Origin: an uncultured Bacteroidales bacterium | Lineage (GTDB): Bacteria; Bacteroidota; Bacteroidia; Bacteroidales; Bacteroidaceae | DNA: 64,000 bases | Assembly (NCBI GenBank): GCA_902779845.1 | Contig: CACZCZ010000002.1 | Location: 1 to 64,000, forward strand | Reading direction: 5' to 3' | The notes under the pieces: generated by a model | Told to the model about the DNA's origin: nothing | What the model saw: only the letters and a program-made list of their open reading frames with translations | The model's database searches: none | Shown: positions 46,001 to 53,536 of the stretch, piece by piece | Position numbering within the stretch: position 1 is the first letter of the stretch | Layout: each line of letters starts with the position of its first letter | Program-made: the position numbers and the translations under genes

Positions 46001-46341
46001 TGGGCATTGTCGAAGCCGCCTACGCAGCCTGCGAAGCTCGTCTGCGCCCGATTCTGATGACCGTGCTCACCTGTGTGCTTGGTATGCTCCCGCTTGTCTT
46101 CGCCAGCGGTGCCGGTGCCAACGGTAACCGCACCATCGGCTTGGGCGTCATCGGTGGTATGATTGTCGGCACGCTGGCCATCCTGTTCACTGTGCCCGTC
46201 TTCTTCATCTTCTTCGAGTACCTGCAGGAGAAGATTCGCCCCGCCATGAAGGTGGAGGCCGACCAGCAGTTCCTCAAGGAACAGGCCCACAGCCAGCAGG
46301 AGCGCCAGGAAAGTACGATAGAAGATGAAAATGATAAATAA
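43021..46341 (+). CDS. RND efflux pump inner-membrane permease
   Basis: A 1106-residue AcrB/MexB-type proton-driven transporter with twelve transmembrane helices in two groups of six and two large periplasmic loops. Typical motifs are IKRPVMAMSIAIVIVLLGAV at the N-terminus, NPDMAAVNVQNR, AIGTVVDDAIVVVEAVQ (helix 4 with the proton-relay Asp pair), and ILITEFALERRRKGMG. The ATG at 43021 was preferred over one five codons earlier because family members begin with the first membrane helix. The last residues (DENDK) come from the AT-rich repeat that runs on into the next gene. Confidence 0.95.
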   Translation: MKGNIFIKRPVMAMSIAIVIVLLGAVSYFNLAVEQFPDIAPPTVVVNATYPGASAETVTKAVIQPLEESINGVENMTYMTSTATNSGTGTITVYFKQGSNPDMAAVNVQNRVSMAQGLLPQEVTMIGVTTFKRQTSMLQINVMVSDNPDYDANFMGNYMAINVTPQLKRVQGVGEVMALSAAYSLRIWLKPEVMAQYGLNPSDITACLAEQNLEAAVGKFGEKPMEGGHGEGVDNVYQYTLRYTGRLKEVSEFENIVIQAKPDGSLLRLKDVADLELGQADYGYSGKFNGKPSVTFMAFQLAGANAKETNDRLSAALAEMEKTLPKGLHFEQMMSTNDFLLESMANVEETLVIAIILVILVVYFFLQDFRATLIPSISIIISLIGTFAALMVAGFTLNLLTLFALVLAIGTVVDDAIVVVEAVQAKFDAGYTSSYQATKDAMSDVTMAVLSCTFVFMAVFIPVAMMGGTTGMFFTQFGVTLATAVGISCVSALVVCPALCAMLMRPAKKNRTADNSINAFFIGLNKRTRAAYEASFGAIMGKYTKWLHAVIGRRWLAPLSFIIAALLLVFFMGVLPKGLVPQEDQGVMMVNVTCPPGSNLAYTEGVLDKVQKILEGDEDIKNYTRVSGYGMMSGQGAANGMVILRMKHWDERHGIQHSTSIKKLMLMLKMMQEIPEAQIFVFEPGMIPGYGLGSNVDLHLQDRSDGDKGVFLEQTQAFLAALNERPEIQMAMTTYARNYPQYQVEVDAAQCKLSGISPATVLSAMSGYLGGSYVSNFNQFGKVYRVMMQTDPKYRTSEADLSNMYVRGSKGMAPISQFVKLTPVLGPEIDTHFNLFSEISCMVQPAQGYTTSDAMRAIQEVHDQTLPDHITFEYGSISREEYEQMGSNQTILIYAICVVLIFLILSCLYESFLVPFAVILSVPAGLMGSFGFAWLWNQVSVGIGRALTGADMYVIGQIENNIYLQTGVIMLIGLLAKTAILITEFALERRRKGMGIVEAAYAACEARLRPILMTVLTCVLGMLPLVFASGAGANGNRTIGLGVIGGMIVGTLAILFTVPVFFIFFEYLQEKIRPAMKVEADQQFLKEQAHSQQERQESTIEDENDK

Positions 46342-46440
46342 TAAATGATAAATAATAGATTATAAATAGCCAACGTATTATGAGCATCAAGAATATCAAA
46401 CAGCATCTGATAAAGTTATCATTTATCATTTGTTATTTAT
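46334..46440. repeat. 24-base inverted repeat around the outer-membrane factor start
   Basis: Arms 46334-46357 and 46417-46440 (ataaataa units against tatcattt units) pair at 22 of 24 positions, one of the rest being G-U in RNA. The left arm covers the permease stop; the right arm lies in the signal-peptide codons of the next gene; the loop holds its ATG. Confidence 0.8.
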
Positions 46441-47798
46441 TATTTATGATTTCTCTGACAGGCTGCGGCCTCTACAAGAACTACGAGCGGCCGGCCGACC
46501 TCCGCACCGACGGCCTCTATGGCTCTGCGCAGGTGGGCAACACCGAGCAGAGCCTGGGTGCCAAGGCGTGGCGCGAGTTCTTCACCGACCCGACACTGCA
46601 GGCCCTCATCGAGCGCGGTTTGTCACAGAACGCTAACATGCGTCAGGTCGATCTGCAGATTCAGGAGGCTCAGGCCTATCTGAAGGTCGCCAAGCTCGCT
46701 TACATCCCGTCACTCTCACTGGCACCTCAGGGACAGCTGTCGTCGATGGACTGGAACAAGCCGCTGAAGTTTTATTCCGTACCCCTCACCGCAACATGGC
46801 AAATCGGAAGCCTGGGCAGCCTGCGCAACGCCAGGAAGTCAGCACAGGTGGCTTTGGAGCAGAGCAAGACGGTGCGTCAGGCTGTACAGCAGAACCTCGT
46901 GTCGAATATCGCCAACCTCTACTACACCCTTTGTTCCCTCGATGCGCAGCTGGCGCTCAGCCAATCGACCGCTAAGAACTGGAGACAGAGCGTAGAGATG
47001 ACGAAGAAACTCATGGAAGCAGGTCGCTCCAACAAGGCTGCTGTGTCACAGACAGAGGCTAACTGCCTGAGTGTTGAAGCCAGCGTCCTGGATTTGGAGG
47101 ATGCCATCCGCCAGACAGAGAACGCCCTCTGCACCATTCTTGGCGAAGCGCCCCATCACATCGAGCGCACCAGCCTCGCCTCCTTCCAGGCTCCGGCCGT
47201 CATCGAGACAGGTATTCCCTTGGCGCTGCTGCAGAACCGCCCCGATGTGAAGCAAGCTGAACTGCAGCTGGCCAGTGCCTTCTACGCTGTCAACAGCGCT
47301 ACGGCCAACTTCTTCCCCTCGCTCACCATCAGCGGCACGCTGGGCTTCACCAACAATGGTGGTGCTCTGGAGCTCTCTCCGGGCCAGTGGATCTGGAATG
47401 CACTGGGACAACTCCTGCAGCCCATCTTCCAGAACGGACGCCTGCGTGCGCAGAAGAAGGTGGCTAAGTTGAAACAGGAGGAAGCCAAGATTGCCTTCCA
47501 GCAGAGCCTCGTGGCGGCGGGTAACGAAGTCAACAGCGCGCTGGCATCACTGCAGACCGCAGAAGCCAAGAAGAGCTTCATGACCCAGCAAGTGGCAGCC
47601 CTCACCAATGCCGTGCAGGCTACCGAAGCCCTCTACAAGGACAATGTCTCGCGCCAGGTCAACTACCTCAACGTGTTGACAGCACAGACGGGTCTCCTGA
47701 ACGCTCAGATGGGACAAATCGGCAACGACCTCACTGCCATCCAGGCCACCATCGATCTCTATCAGGCTCTCGGTGGAGGTTCCCTTCAGACGCCATAG
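46380..47798 (+). CDS. RND efflux outer-membrane factor (TolC/OprM family lipoprotein)
   Basis: A 472-residue lipoprotein (LFMISLTGCGLYKNYERP) forming the outer-membrane exit channel of the pump. Two OEP repeats, each with long heptad helices, are visible: FTDPTLQALIERGLSQNANMRQ in the first and AVNSATANFFPSLTISGTLG in the second, ending DLYQALGGGS. Family length is about 460-480. Its signal peptide is partly encoded by a repeat of tatcattt units. Confidence 0.92.
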   Translation: MSIKNIKQHLIKLSFIICYLLFMISLTGCGLYKNYERPADLRTDGLYGSAQVGNTEQSLGAKAWREFFTDPTLQALIERGLSQNANMRQVDLQIQEAQAYLKVAKLAYIPSLSLAPQGQLSSMDWNKPLKFYSVPLTATWQIGSLGSLRNARKSAQVALEQSKTVRQAVQQNLVSNIANLYYTLCSLDAQLALSQSTAKNWRQSVEMTKKLMEAGRSNKAAVSQTEANCLSVEASVLDLEDAIRQTENALCTILGEAPHHIERTSLASFQAPAVIETGIPLALLQNRPDVKQAELQLASAFYAVNSATANFFPSLTISGTLGFTNNGGALELSPGQWIWNALGQLLQPIFQNGRLRAQKKVAKLKQEEAKIAFQQSLVAAGNEVNSALASLQTAEAKKSFMTQQVAALTNAVQATEALYKDNVSRQVNYLNVLTAQTGLLNAQMGQIGNDLTAIQATIDLYQALGGGSLQTP

Positions 47799-47836
47799 CA
47801 TCTGACACCCCATCCACAGACACACATCAAAAAAAT

Positions 47837-50410
47837 ATGACACACCTTTCTAACATTACCCTCTTCACGCACAAGGCACACCGGGCTACCATTCAGCCCC
47901 GTGCCTTGTGCGCCGTTTTATTCTTCCTTCTCCCCTTCTTAGCGGTTAACTCCGCCCCTCCCGTCGTGGGAGCTGAGGGGACCAGTTCCCCCACCGGCTT
48001 CGGCCAAGCCCGCCTGCTCAACAGCGGCTGGCTCTTCCAGTTGGCCGATGACAGCGCCGCCATCGCTCCCGCCTTCGACGACATGCGTTGGCAACACGTC
48101 AGCCTGCCTCATGACTGGAGTGTGCGCCAGCCCATGTCGCCCGACTGCGGATCCTGCCAGGGCTACCTCCCCGGCGGCATCGGCTGGTACCGTCGCCACC
48201 TCAGCGTCAACGCCGCCGACCTCGCCGACGGCCGCAAGCTGTACATCTACTTCGAGGGCGTCTATAACCGCTCCACCGTCTATCTCAACGGCCACCGCCT
48301 CGGCTACCGCCCCAGCGGCTTCGCCTCGTTCCTCTATGACCTGACACCCTACCTCCACGCAGGCGAGGACAATGTCCTGGCCGTGCGCGTGGATCACTCC
48401 CGCCAAAACGACTCACGCTGGTACACGGGTTCCGGCATCTACCGCCCCGTGTGGCTCGTCAGCGCCCCCGCCACACACCTGGCACTATGGGGCACCTCAT
48501 GGAAGGTGAAGAGCCTCAACAGCAAGAAGGCGGTGGTGGAAGTTAAAATAGAAAGCCCGGACTCTCCCCCCGCCCTCCCTATAAGGGAGGGAGCAGTCAC
48601 ATCTCAAGATAAGACATCTTCAAGAACCATCCAAATTGAAATTATAGATGCTGACGGGAATGTCATAGCCAGCAGCAAAAGTAACCACTCCCTCCCTTAT
48701 AGGGAGGGCGGGGGGAGAGTCTGCTCTTTCTCCATCCCCTCCCCAAAGTTTTGGACCCTCGACTCCCCTTATCTATATAAGGTACGCGCGCGCCTGATGG
48801 CCAACGGCCAGGAGGTAGATCGCTCCGAGGTGCCGATGGGACTGCGCACGCTGGAGTTCTCTCCCGACAAAGGCTTTGCCCTCAACGGCGAGTGGATGAA
48901 GGTCAAGGGCGTCTGCGTGCACGACGATGCCGGCACCCTCGGCACCGCCGTTCCTGCCGGCGTGTGGAAACATCGCCTCCTCAACCTCAAGTCCATTGGC
49001 GTCAACGCCCTCCGCATGAGCCACAACCCTCATGCCCCCGCCCTCTACGCCCTCTGCGACTCGCTCGGCCTGCTCGTCATGGACGAGGCCAGCGACGAAT
49101 GGGAGTTCCCCAAGCGCAAGTGGCTGAAGGGTTGGAACCAGGGCAAGCCCGGCTTCGAAGGCACCTTTGACTATTTCGAGGAATGGATAGACCGCGACGT
49201 GGCCGACATGGTGCGCCGCGACCGCTGCCACCCCAGCATCTTCCTCTGGAGCATCGGCAATGAAGTCGATTACCCCAACGACCCCTACTCCCACCCCGTC
49301 CTCAACGGCGGTGGCAGCGACTTCACCCAGCCTGCCTATGGCGGCTACAAACCCGACCAGCCCAATGCCGAGCGCATCGGCATCATCGCACAGCGTCTGG
49401 CCAAGATTGTGCGCGACATCGATGACTCACGTGCCGTCACGGGCGCCCTCGCCGGTGTCGTCATGAGCAACGAGACTGCCTACCCCGAGGCCGTGGATGT
49501 CGTGGGTTACAACTACACCGAGAGCCGCTACGCCACCGACCATCAGCGCTATCCCAAGCGCGTCATCTACGGCAGCGAGAACCGCCACGACCTCCCCGCA
49601 TGGAAAGCCGTGCGAGACAACGAGCACATCTTCGGACAGTTCCTGTGGACCGGCATCGACTACCTCGGCGAGAGCGGCCCCTGGCCAGCCCGCGGTTCCT
49701 CGGCCGGCCTCCTCGACCTCGCCGGCAACATCAAGCCCAACGGCCACTACCGCGCTGCGCTGTGGGCAGAGCAACCCGTCTGCTACATCGGCACCTATCC
49801 CGCCATGCAACCTGGCGGCCGCCGCAATCGCAGCCGCAGCTGGGTCTCCCCCTACGCTCCCGCCATCTGGAACTATGACGAAGGCCAGCGCGTCCGCGTC
49901 GTCTGCTACACCAATGCCCCGTCAGCACGCCTGCTGCTCAACGGCCAGCCCGTAGGCGGCGACCCCAAGCGCGACGAAGACACCGACATCCTCTACTGGG
50001 ACATCGACTACCAAGCCGGAACACTCAGCTGCGAGGCCACCAACGGTGCCACCTCCGCCATCACCACCTGCGGCCGTCCCTATGCCCTGCGCGCCACCCT
50101 CGACCCCGCAGCATCGGCGTCCGGCGACGTCGTCCTCATCCATGTCGAAGTCATCGATGAAGACGGCAATCTCGTGCCTCTCGCCGACAACGACATCACC
50201 TGCCACATCGACGGCACCTCGCGCCTGCTCGGTTTGGAGAACGGCGACATCAGCGACACCTCCAACAAAACCGACCGCCACGAACGCGCCCACGCCGGCC
50301 GCCTTCTGGCCTACATCACCCCCGGCACCGCCACCATCCGCTTCACCTCACCCCTCCTACGCCCTGCTGAAGTCAAGTGTGCCCCCGCAAGTCCGATGAC
50401 TCACAAATAA
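47837..50410 (+). CDS. GH2 family glycoside hydrolase (beta-galactosidase-like)
   Basis: An 857-residue secreted enzyme. A weak N-terminal signal segment (AVLFFLLPFLAVNSAPP) is followed by the jelly-roll sugar-binding domain (WQHVSLPHDWSVRQPM), an immunoglobulin-like domain, and the TIM barrel with WSIGNEVDYPN (acid/base Glu) and VIYGSENRHDL (likely nucleophile Glu), then C-terminal beta domains. It probably releases beta-galactose or a related sugar; specificity is not deducible. Inside the Ig-like domain lie two 34-base copies of a dispersed repeat in inverted orientation, encoding SPPALPIREGA and NHSLPYREGGGR. A hairpin terminator follows. Confidence 0.9.
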   Translation: MTHLSNITLFTHKAHRATIQPRALCAVLFFLLPFLAVNSAPPVVGAEGTSSPTGFGQARLLNSGWLFQLADDSAAIAPAFDDMRWQHVSLPHDWSVRQPMSPDCGSCQGYLPGGIGWYRRHLSVNAADLADGRKLYIYFEGVYNRSTVYLNGHRLGYRPSGFASFLYDLTPYLHAGEDNVLAVRVDHSRQNDSRWYTGSGIYRPVWLVSAPATHLALWGTSWKVKSLNSKKAVVEVKIESPDSPPALPIREGAVTSQDKTSSRTIQIEIIDADGNVIASSKSNHSLPYREGGGRVCSFSIPSPKFWTLDSPYLYKVRARLMANGQEVDRSEVPMGLRTLEFSPDKGFALNGEWMKVKGVCVHDDAGTLGTAVPAGVWKHRLLNLKSIGVNALRMSHNPHAPALYALCDSLGLLVMDEASDEWEFPKRKWLKGWNQGKPGFEGTFDYFEEWIDRDVADMVRRDRCHPSIFLWSIGNEVDYPNDPYSHPVLNGGGSDFTQPAYGGYKPDQPNAERIGIIAQRLAKIVRDIDDSRAVTGALAGVVMSNETAYPEAVDVVGYNYTESRYATDHQRYPKRVIYGSENRHDLPAWKAVRDNEHIFGQFLWTGIDYLGESGPWPARGSSAGLLDLAGNIKPNGHYRAALWAEQPVCYIGTYPAMQPGGRRNRSRSWVSPYAPAIWNYDEGQRVRVVCYTNAPSARLLLNGQPVGGDPKRDEDTDILYWDIDYQAGTLSCEATNGATSAITTCGRPYALRATLDPAASASGDVVLIHVEVIDEDGNLVPLADNDITCHIDGTSRLLGLENGDISDTSNKTDRHERAHAGRLLAYITPGTATIRFTSPLLRPAEVKCAPASPMTHK
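48560..48593. repeat. GC-rich element, left copy in the GH2 gene
   Basis: gactctccccccgccctccc-tataa-gggagggag. Identical to the reverse complement of the copy at 48688-48721, 94 bases away. Confidence 0.9.
48688..48721. repeat. GC-rich element, right inverted copy in the GH2 gene
   Basis: Perfect 34-base inverted partner of 48560-48593. The two copies together could fold into a long stem with a 94-base loop, yet both are translated in frame. Confidence 0.9.
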
Positions 50411-50438
50411 CAATAAATACCGAAAGCATTCACCCTTC

Positions 50439-50468
50439 GCCTTCCCATTCACGTGGGAAGGCTTTTTT
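50439..50468 (+). terminator. terminator of the GH2 gene (left repeat copy)
   Basis: Stem gccttccca / tgggaaggc, loop ttcacg, then six T. Confidence 0.85.
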
Positions 50469-50522
50469 GTGCCCCACCCTGAAAAAAGACGATATTTTTG
50501 CCGCACGTAATAAAATAATGTG

Positions 50523-50530
50523 TAACTTTG
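50523..50530 (+). promoter_or_regulatory. -7 promoter element of the DUF3791 cassette
   Basis: TAACTTTG, with a TTTG at about -33 (22-base spacer). It drives the cassette, 42 bases before the first ATG. Confidence 0.6.
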
Positions 50531-50571
50531 TGCCGTCTCACGCAGAAAAGCTTCAAAAACTCAGAAATAGG

Positions 50572-50790
50572 ATGTACCCAATTAAAGACATCGCAGAATA
50601 TATCGTAGCACTCATCGCTGCGTTTGCCCGCCGCTTTTCCATGACCGAAACAGAGGCGTACCAGTATCTCCATCGCTATGGGGCTATATCTGTTGCCCAC
50701 GAATACTATGACGTGATGCACACCCAGTCCTTCAATGACATGGTGGAGAGTATGACTTCATACTGCCGTAGGAAAGGAGGTCAGCTATGA
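50572..50790 (+). CDS. DUF3791-like small protein
   Basis: A 72-residue helical protein (MYPIKDIAEYIVALIAAFAR, then EAYQYLHRYGAISVAHEYYDVMHTQSF, ending YCRRKGGQL). This is the DUF3791 pattern: a small protein usually found next to a DUF3990 gene of ADP-ribosyltransferase-like fold and a third small gene, an arrangement resembling a toxin with partners. The role of DUF3791 is not established. Its stop overlaps the next start (ATGA) inside a strong Shine-Dalgarno context (aaaggaggtcagct). The cassette lies between 139-base direct repeats. Confidence 0.75.
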   Translation: MYPIKDIAEYIVALIAAFARRFSMTETEAYQYLHRYGAISVAHEYYDVMHTQSFNDMVESMTSYCRRKGGQL

Positions 50791-50810
50791 TGAAGCTCAC
50801 AAAGGTATGA
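50787..50810 (+). pseudogene. seven-codon scar, probably of a deleted DUF3990-like gene
   Basis: A perfect Shine-Dalgarno (aaaggaggt) precedes ATGATGAAGCTCACAAAGGTATGA, encoding MMKLTKV and stop. It keeps ATGA overlaps with both the DUF3791 gene and the 67-residue gene, as a full-length middle gene would. DUF3990 proteins begin with similar MK-L residues, so this looks like an internal deletion that left both ends. The identity of the lost gene is inference. Confidence 0.45.
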
Positions 50811-51010
50811 ATGTATCAGAGAAAGATTTTCTGTACCTGAAGGAACAGGTAACAGCAAAGATGATTGCTATCCTCACAGAGGAACAGGGGCTACCTTTGG
50901 AACTGGCCATAGACAAAGTCTATTCTTCTGAGCTTTTTCAGAAGCTTTGCAATGCAGAGACGGGACTGTTCTTTCAATCCCCTCGATATTTATTATCATA
51001 CATTCAATAA
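50807..51010 (+). CDS. 67-residue partner protein of the DUF3791 cassette
   Basis: A short acidic helical protein: VSEKDFLYLKEQVTAKMIAI, then LTEEQGLPLELAIDKVYSSELFQKL, ending FFQSPRYLLSYIQ. I recall similar proteins beside DUF3791/DUF3990 genes, but no named family. It starts by ATGA overlap with the seven-codon scar. Probably a further accessory or antitoxin-like part of the module; function unknown. Confidence 0.65.
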   Translation: MNVSEKDFLYLKEQVTAKMIAILTEEQGLPLELAIDKVYSSELFQKLCNAETGLFFQSPRYLLSYIQ

Positions 51011-51032
51011 ATACCGAAAACATTCACCCTTC

Positions 51033-51062
51033 GCCTTCCCATTCACGTGGGAAGGCTTTTTT
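51033..51062 (+). terminator. terminator of the DUF3791 cassette (right repeat copy)
   Basis: Same gccttccca / tgggaaggc stem and T-run as the left copy, 594 bases further on. Confidence 0.85.
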
Positions 51063-51116
51063 GTGCCCCACCTTGAAAAAAGACGATATTTTTGTCGCAC
51101 GTAATAAAATAATGTG

Positions 51117-51124
51117 TAACTTTG
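51117..51124 (+). promoter_or_regulatory. -7 promoter element of the FtsK-gamma gene
   Basis: TAACTTTG from the right repeat copy. The ATG of the next gene is about 80 bases downstream. Confidence 0.55.
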
Positions 51125-51206
51125 TGCCGTCTCACGCAGAAAACATCCCCTTTGAGGGACGTGGAAGGGTGGGATGTATATACATAAATATTGATATTTG
51201 TAAAGA

Positions 51207-51626
51207 ATGGACTACGACGGCAGATTTATCATGCAGAAAACAGTGGACTGGTCACTGTTAAATGACGGGATGACCATTCCTGTGTCGGCATGTGCGCTGC
51301 TGAAAGCTTGGGACGAGTCCATATTGAAGAATGCGCCCTTTGCCCTACCGAGCACAGCCATGGTGAACACTGACGAATCGACCGACGTTGATATGAACCA
51401 CCTCGACCCGTTGTTCACAGAGACCGCACGACTGATTATATCTAAGCAGCAAGGCTCCACCTCCATGATCCAGCGTAAATTCTCCATCGGCTACAACCGT
51501 GCAGAACGGTTAATGAATCAGTTAGAAAAAGCTGGCGTTGTAGGTGTCGCTCATGGTAGCAGGCCTCGTGACGTTCTTATTCCAGACGAAAACAGTCTAG
51601 AAAATCTCCTTAACAGTCTTTTATAA
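51207..51626 (+). CDS. free-standing FtsK gamma-domain protein
   Basis: A 139-residue protein. The C-terminal two thirds (LDPLFTETARLIISKQQG, then STSMIQRKFSIGYNRAERLMNQLEKAGVVG) are the FtsK gamma winged helix, the domain that reads the KOPS sequence for the DNA translocase, but the motor domain is absent. The N-terminus (VDWSLLNDGMTIPVSACALLKAWD) is unlike FtsK. It may be a small DNA-binding regulator using the gamma fold. The start could also be the Met at 51231 (MQKTVDWSLL). It is transcribed from the right direct repeat. Confidence 0.72.
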   Translation: MDYDGRFIMQKTVDWSLLNDGMTIPVSACALLKAWDESILKNAPFALPSTAMVNTDESTDVDMNHLDPLFTETARLIISKQQGSTSMIQRKFSIGYNRAERLMNQLEKAGVVGVAHGSRPRDVLIPDENSLENLLNSLL

Positions 51627-51699
51627 TGGGGATTATCCATGATTCCTATATTCAAAACAAAGTAAACAGAATTGTTAAAGCAACTAAAGACATAAGAAA

Positions 51700-52320
51700 A
51701 TGAAGAATTATTTTTATTTGGCATTTTTTACATTTGCGCTGGTCGCATGTAGTCAGTCTCAAGAACAGAAGGCTGAAGCGTTAATTAAGGAGAGTTTGAA
51801 GAAGTCTCTATACAAACCTGACACATATTTACCAGTTGAGACAAAAGTAGATAGCGCTTTTGCGCCGTATGATGACCCTGCTTTCTTTGAAGAGTTAGCA
51901 GAATTAGGGAAAATGAACTCTGAGTATGAGGTATTGGAAGAAAAAGCTAAACGCGCTAAGTCTTCAATGGCAATATGGATTGGACCTTATCAAACGGCAT
52001 ATGGAAGAAATGAATATCAGGAAGCCAAAGAAGAGTATGACGAGGCAAATGCCCAAATAGACATGTTAAAGACGAAAGGCGAGAAACAGTATCAGAAATT
52101 ATTATCAATGCTTCAAGGTGAACGGAAGTTCATAGGATATAAAGCACTACATAACTACCGTGCTGATAATAATGCTGGCAACACCTTGATTGGTAACACC
52201 ATTTTCTTTATTGATGAAAACTTTACTGAAGTCCAATATTCTATGGAGGCAGAAGAGTATGAAAAAATACAAAATGCCATTAGTCAGTTTAAAGAGCTGA
52301 TAGAAGGAACTGAAGAGTAG
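51700..52320 (+). CDS. uncharacterised lipoprotein
   Basis: A 206-residue protein with lipobox FTFALVACSQSQ. The mature part is charged and helical with a coiled-coil-like middle (EYEVLEEKAKRAKSSMA; YQEAKEEYDEANAQIDMLK), followed by a short beta segment (FIGYKALHNYRADNN; TIFFIDENFTEVQYS). No family was recognised. AT-rich compared with the core genes. The HNH gene starts three bases after its stop. Confidence 0.6.
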   Translation: MKNYFYLAFFTFALVACSQSQEQKAEALIKESLKKSLYKPDTYLPVETKVDSAFAPYDDPAFFEELAELGKMNSEYEVLEEKAKRAKSSMAIWIGPYQTAYGRNEYQEAKEEYDEANAQIDMLKTKGEKQYQKLLSMLQGERKFIGYKALHNYRADNNAGNTLIGNTIFFIDENFTEVQYSMEAEEYEKIQNAISQFKELIEGTEE

Positions 52321-52323
52321 CAT

Positions 52324-53331
52324 ATGATAAGCATCGACGATTATAACGAAGTCAAAGATTGTATCTACAAGGACGAGCATTATTCAGTTCGCGATAATGG
52401 CGCTGTAATGCGTCATCAGCGTGAGGGGATGCGCGTTAGAAAGGATGATAATGTCTGGACTTTTGGAAAGCCTAACGACAAGACAGGGTATATGGAAATT
52501 GCAGGGCAACGTGTTCATAGAATAGTCGCTTTTGCTTTTCTTGGTAATCCTCCAACAGACCAACATGTCGTTGACCATATAGACACTAATCGTCGAAACA
52601 ATCGGCCTGAAAATCTTCGATGGCTCACACGTTTAGAGAATGCATTGAATAATCCTATTACACGAGCTAGAATAGAAAATCTTTGTGGAAGCATTGAGGT
52701 TTTCCTTGCAGACCCATCTGTTTTGAGAGGGCATGAAAGAATCGATCCCAATTTCAGTTGGATGCGAGCTGTTTCACCAGAAGAAGCCCACACATCATTG
52801 GATCGTTTGACTAATTGGGCCAAAGAACATCCAAAGCCTAAAGGAGGTATCCTTGGTGAGTGGGTGTTTCAAGAGCGGAAAGCCGATTTTGATGCTCCAT
52901 TAAGGAATATTGGTTCAGCTCTATCTATACCGACAGAAGATTATTTTGAAGAAACAGGAGAAAGAGAACCGATGAAAACTCAGTCGTTAACGCCAAATGC
53001 CATACAATTAGATTGGAAACATCCCGTAGAATTTCCATGTTGTCCGCAGCATGTATTAGATAAACCACTGGATACGTACATGTCGAATCTGGCAGAAGGT
53101 AAGGTTTTCAGCAAGAATAATTTTGGTGAATCTACCATCTTAAAATTTGGAATGACTAATTCTGAAAACTTATGGGTTATGTGCAATATCAGTATTGGTT
53201 GGAAATCGCACGCTATTACCAAAATAACCTATAAAGATGGAATCTTCTATCATGAGAATATGGGGGTCTTTGACTTTGGCGATGATCCAGAAGCTATTTT
53301 TAACTCAATCCTAAACGGAAAAGAAATATAG
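52324..53331 (+). CDS. HNH endonuclease
   Basis: A 335-residue protein with an N-terminal NUMOD-like segment and an HNH core VVDHIDTNRRNNRPENLRWLTRLENALNN (about residues 83-110), as in phage and intron homing-type nucleases. The rest (about 130-335) is unassigned, with a beta-rich end. It is probably a DNA nuclease of a mobile or defence region; its target is unknown. Adjacent to a lipoprotein gene and upstream of the NERD/CoiA-like operon. Confidence 0.78.
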   Translation: MISIDDYNEVKDCIYKDEHYSVRDNGAVMRHQREGMRVRKDDNVWTFGKPNDKTGYMEIAGQRVHRIVAFAFLGNPPTDQHVVDHIDTNRRNNRPENLRWLTRLENALNNPITRARIENLCGSIEVFLADPSVLRGHERIDPNFSWMRAVSPEEAHTSLDRLTNWAKEHPKPKGGILGEWVFQERKADFDAPLRNIGSALSIPTEDYFEETGEREPMKTQSLTPNAIQLDWKHPVEFPCCPQHVLDKPLDTYMSNLAEGKVFSKNNFGESTILKFGMTNSENLWVMCNISIGWKSHAITKITYKDGIFYHENMGVFDFGDDPEAIFNSILNGKEI

Positions 53332-53348
53332 CACATGATTCTCCATCT

Positions 53349-53508
53349 ATGACATGGAAAGAAATGTACGATAGTCTTGCTCAAGATGTGAAGAATGCAT
53401 TAATTAGGATGAACAAGACATATCATAAGCTATTATAACAAATAGTATTTTGAATACATGGAGGCGCTGTATGAAAGACGTGCAAAACTTATACGGAAAG
53501 GTTCATAG
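53349..53508 (+). pseudogene. short broken frame between HNH and NERD genes
   Basis: ATG at 53349 gives MTWKEMYDSLAQDVKNALIR and stops after 29 residues. In another frame, from 53458, MEALYERRAKLIRKGS follows. The two pieces together look like remains of one small gene shifted by one base, but neither half was recognised. The remaining bases up to 53536 show nothing else. Confidence 0.25.
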
Positions 53509-53536
53509 CGGTACTATATTGTAGAAAGCCCAAAAT

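Larger units (their letters stand above)
50411..50549 (+). repeat. 139-base direct repeat, left copy
   Basis: Carries a terminator (50439-50468) and a promoter -7 element TAACTTTG (50523-50530). It is 136 of 139 identical to 51005-51143. The two copies frame the DUF3791 cassette. Confidence 0.93.
51005..51143 (+). repeat. 139-base direct repeat, right copy
   Basis: Begins caataaatac immediately at the stop of the 67-residue gene. It differs from the left copy at three positions and carries the same terminator and promoter, now serving the FtsK-gamma gene. Confidence 0.93.

Noticed and set aside
50411-51143. 139-base direct repeats as insertion-sequence ends or att sites
   Set aside because: They are direct, not inverted, contain a terminator and promoter, and no transposase or integrase lies between them.
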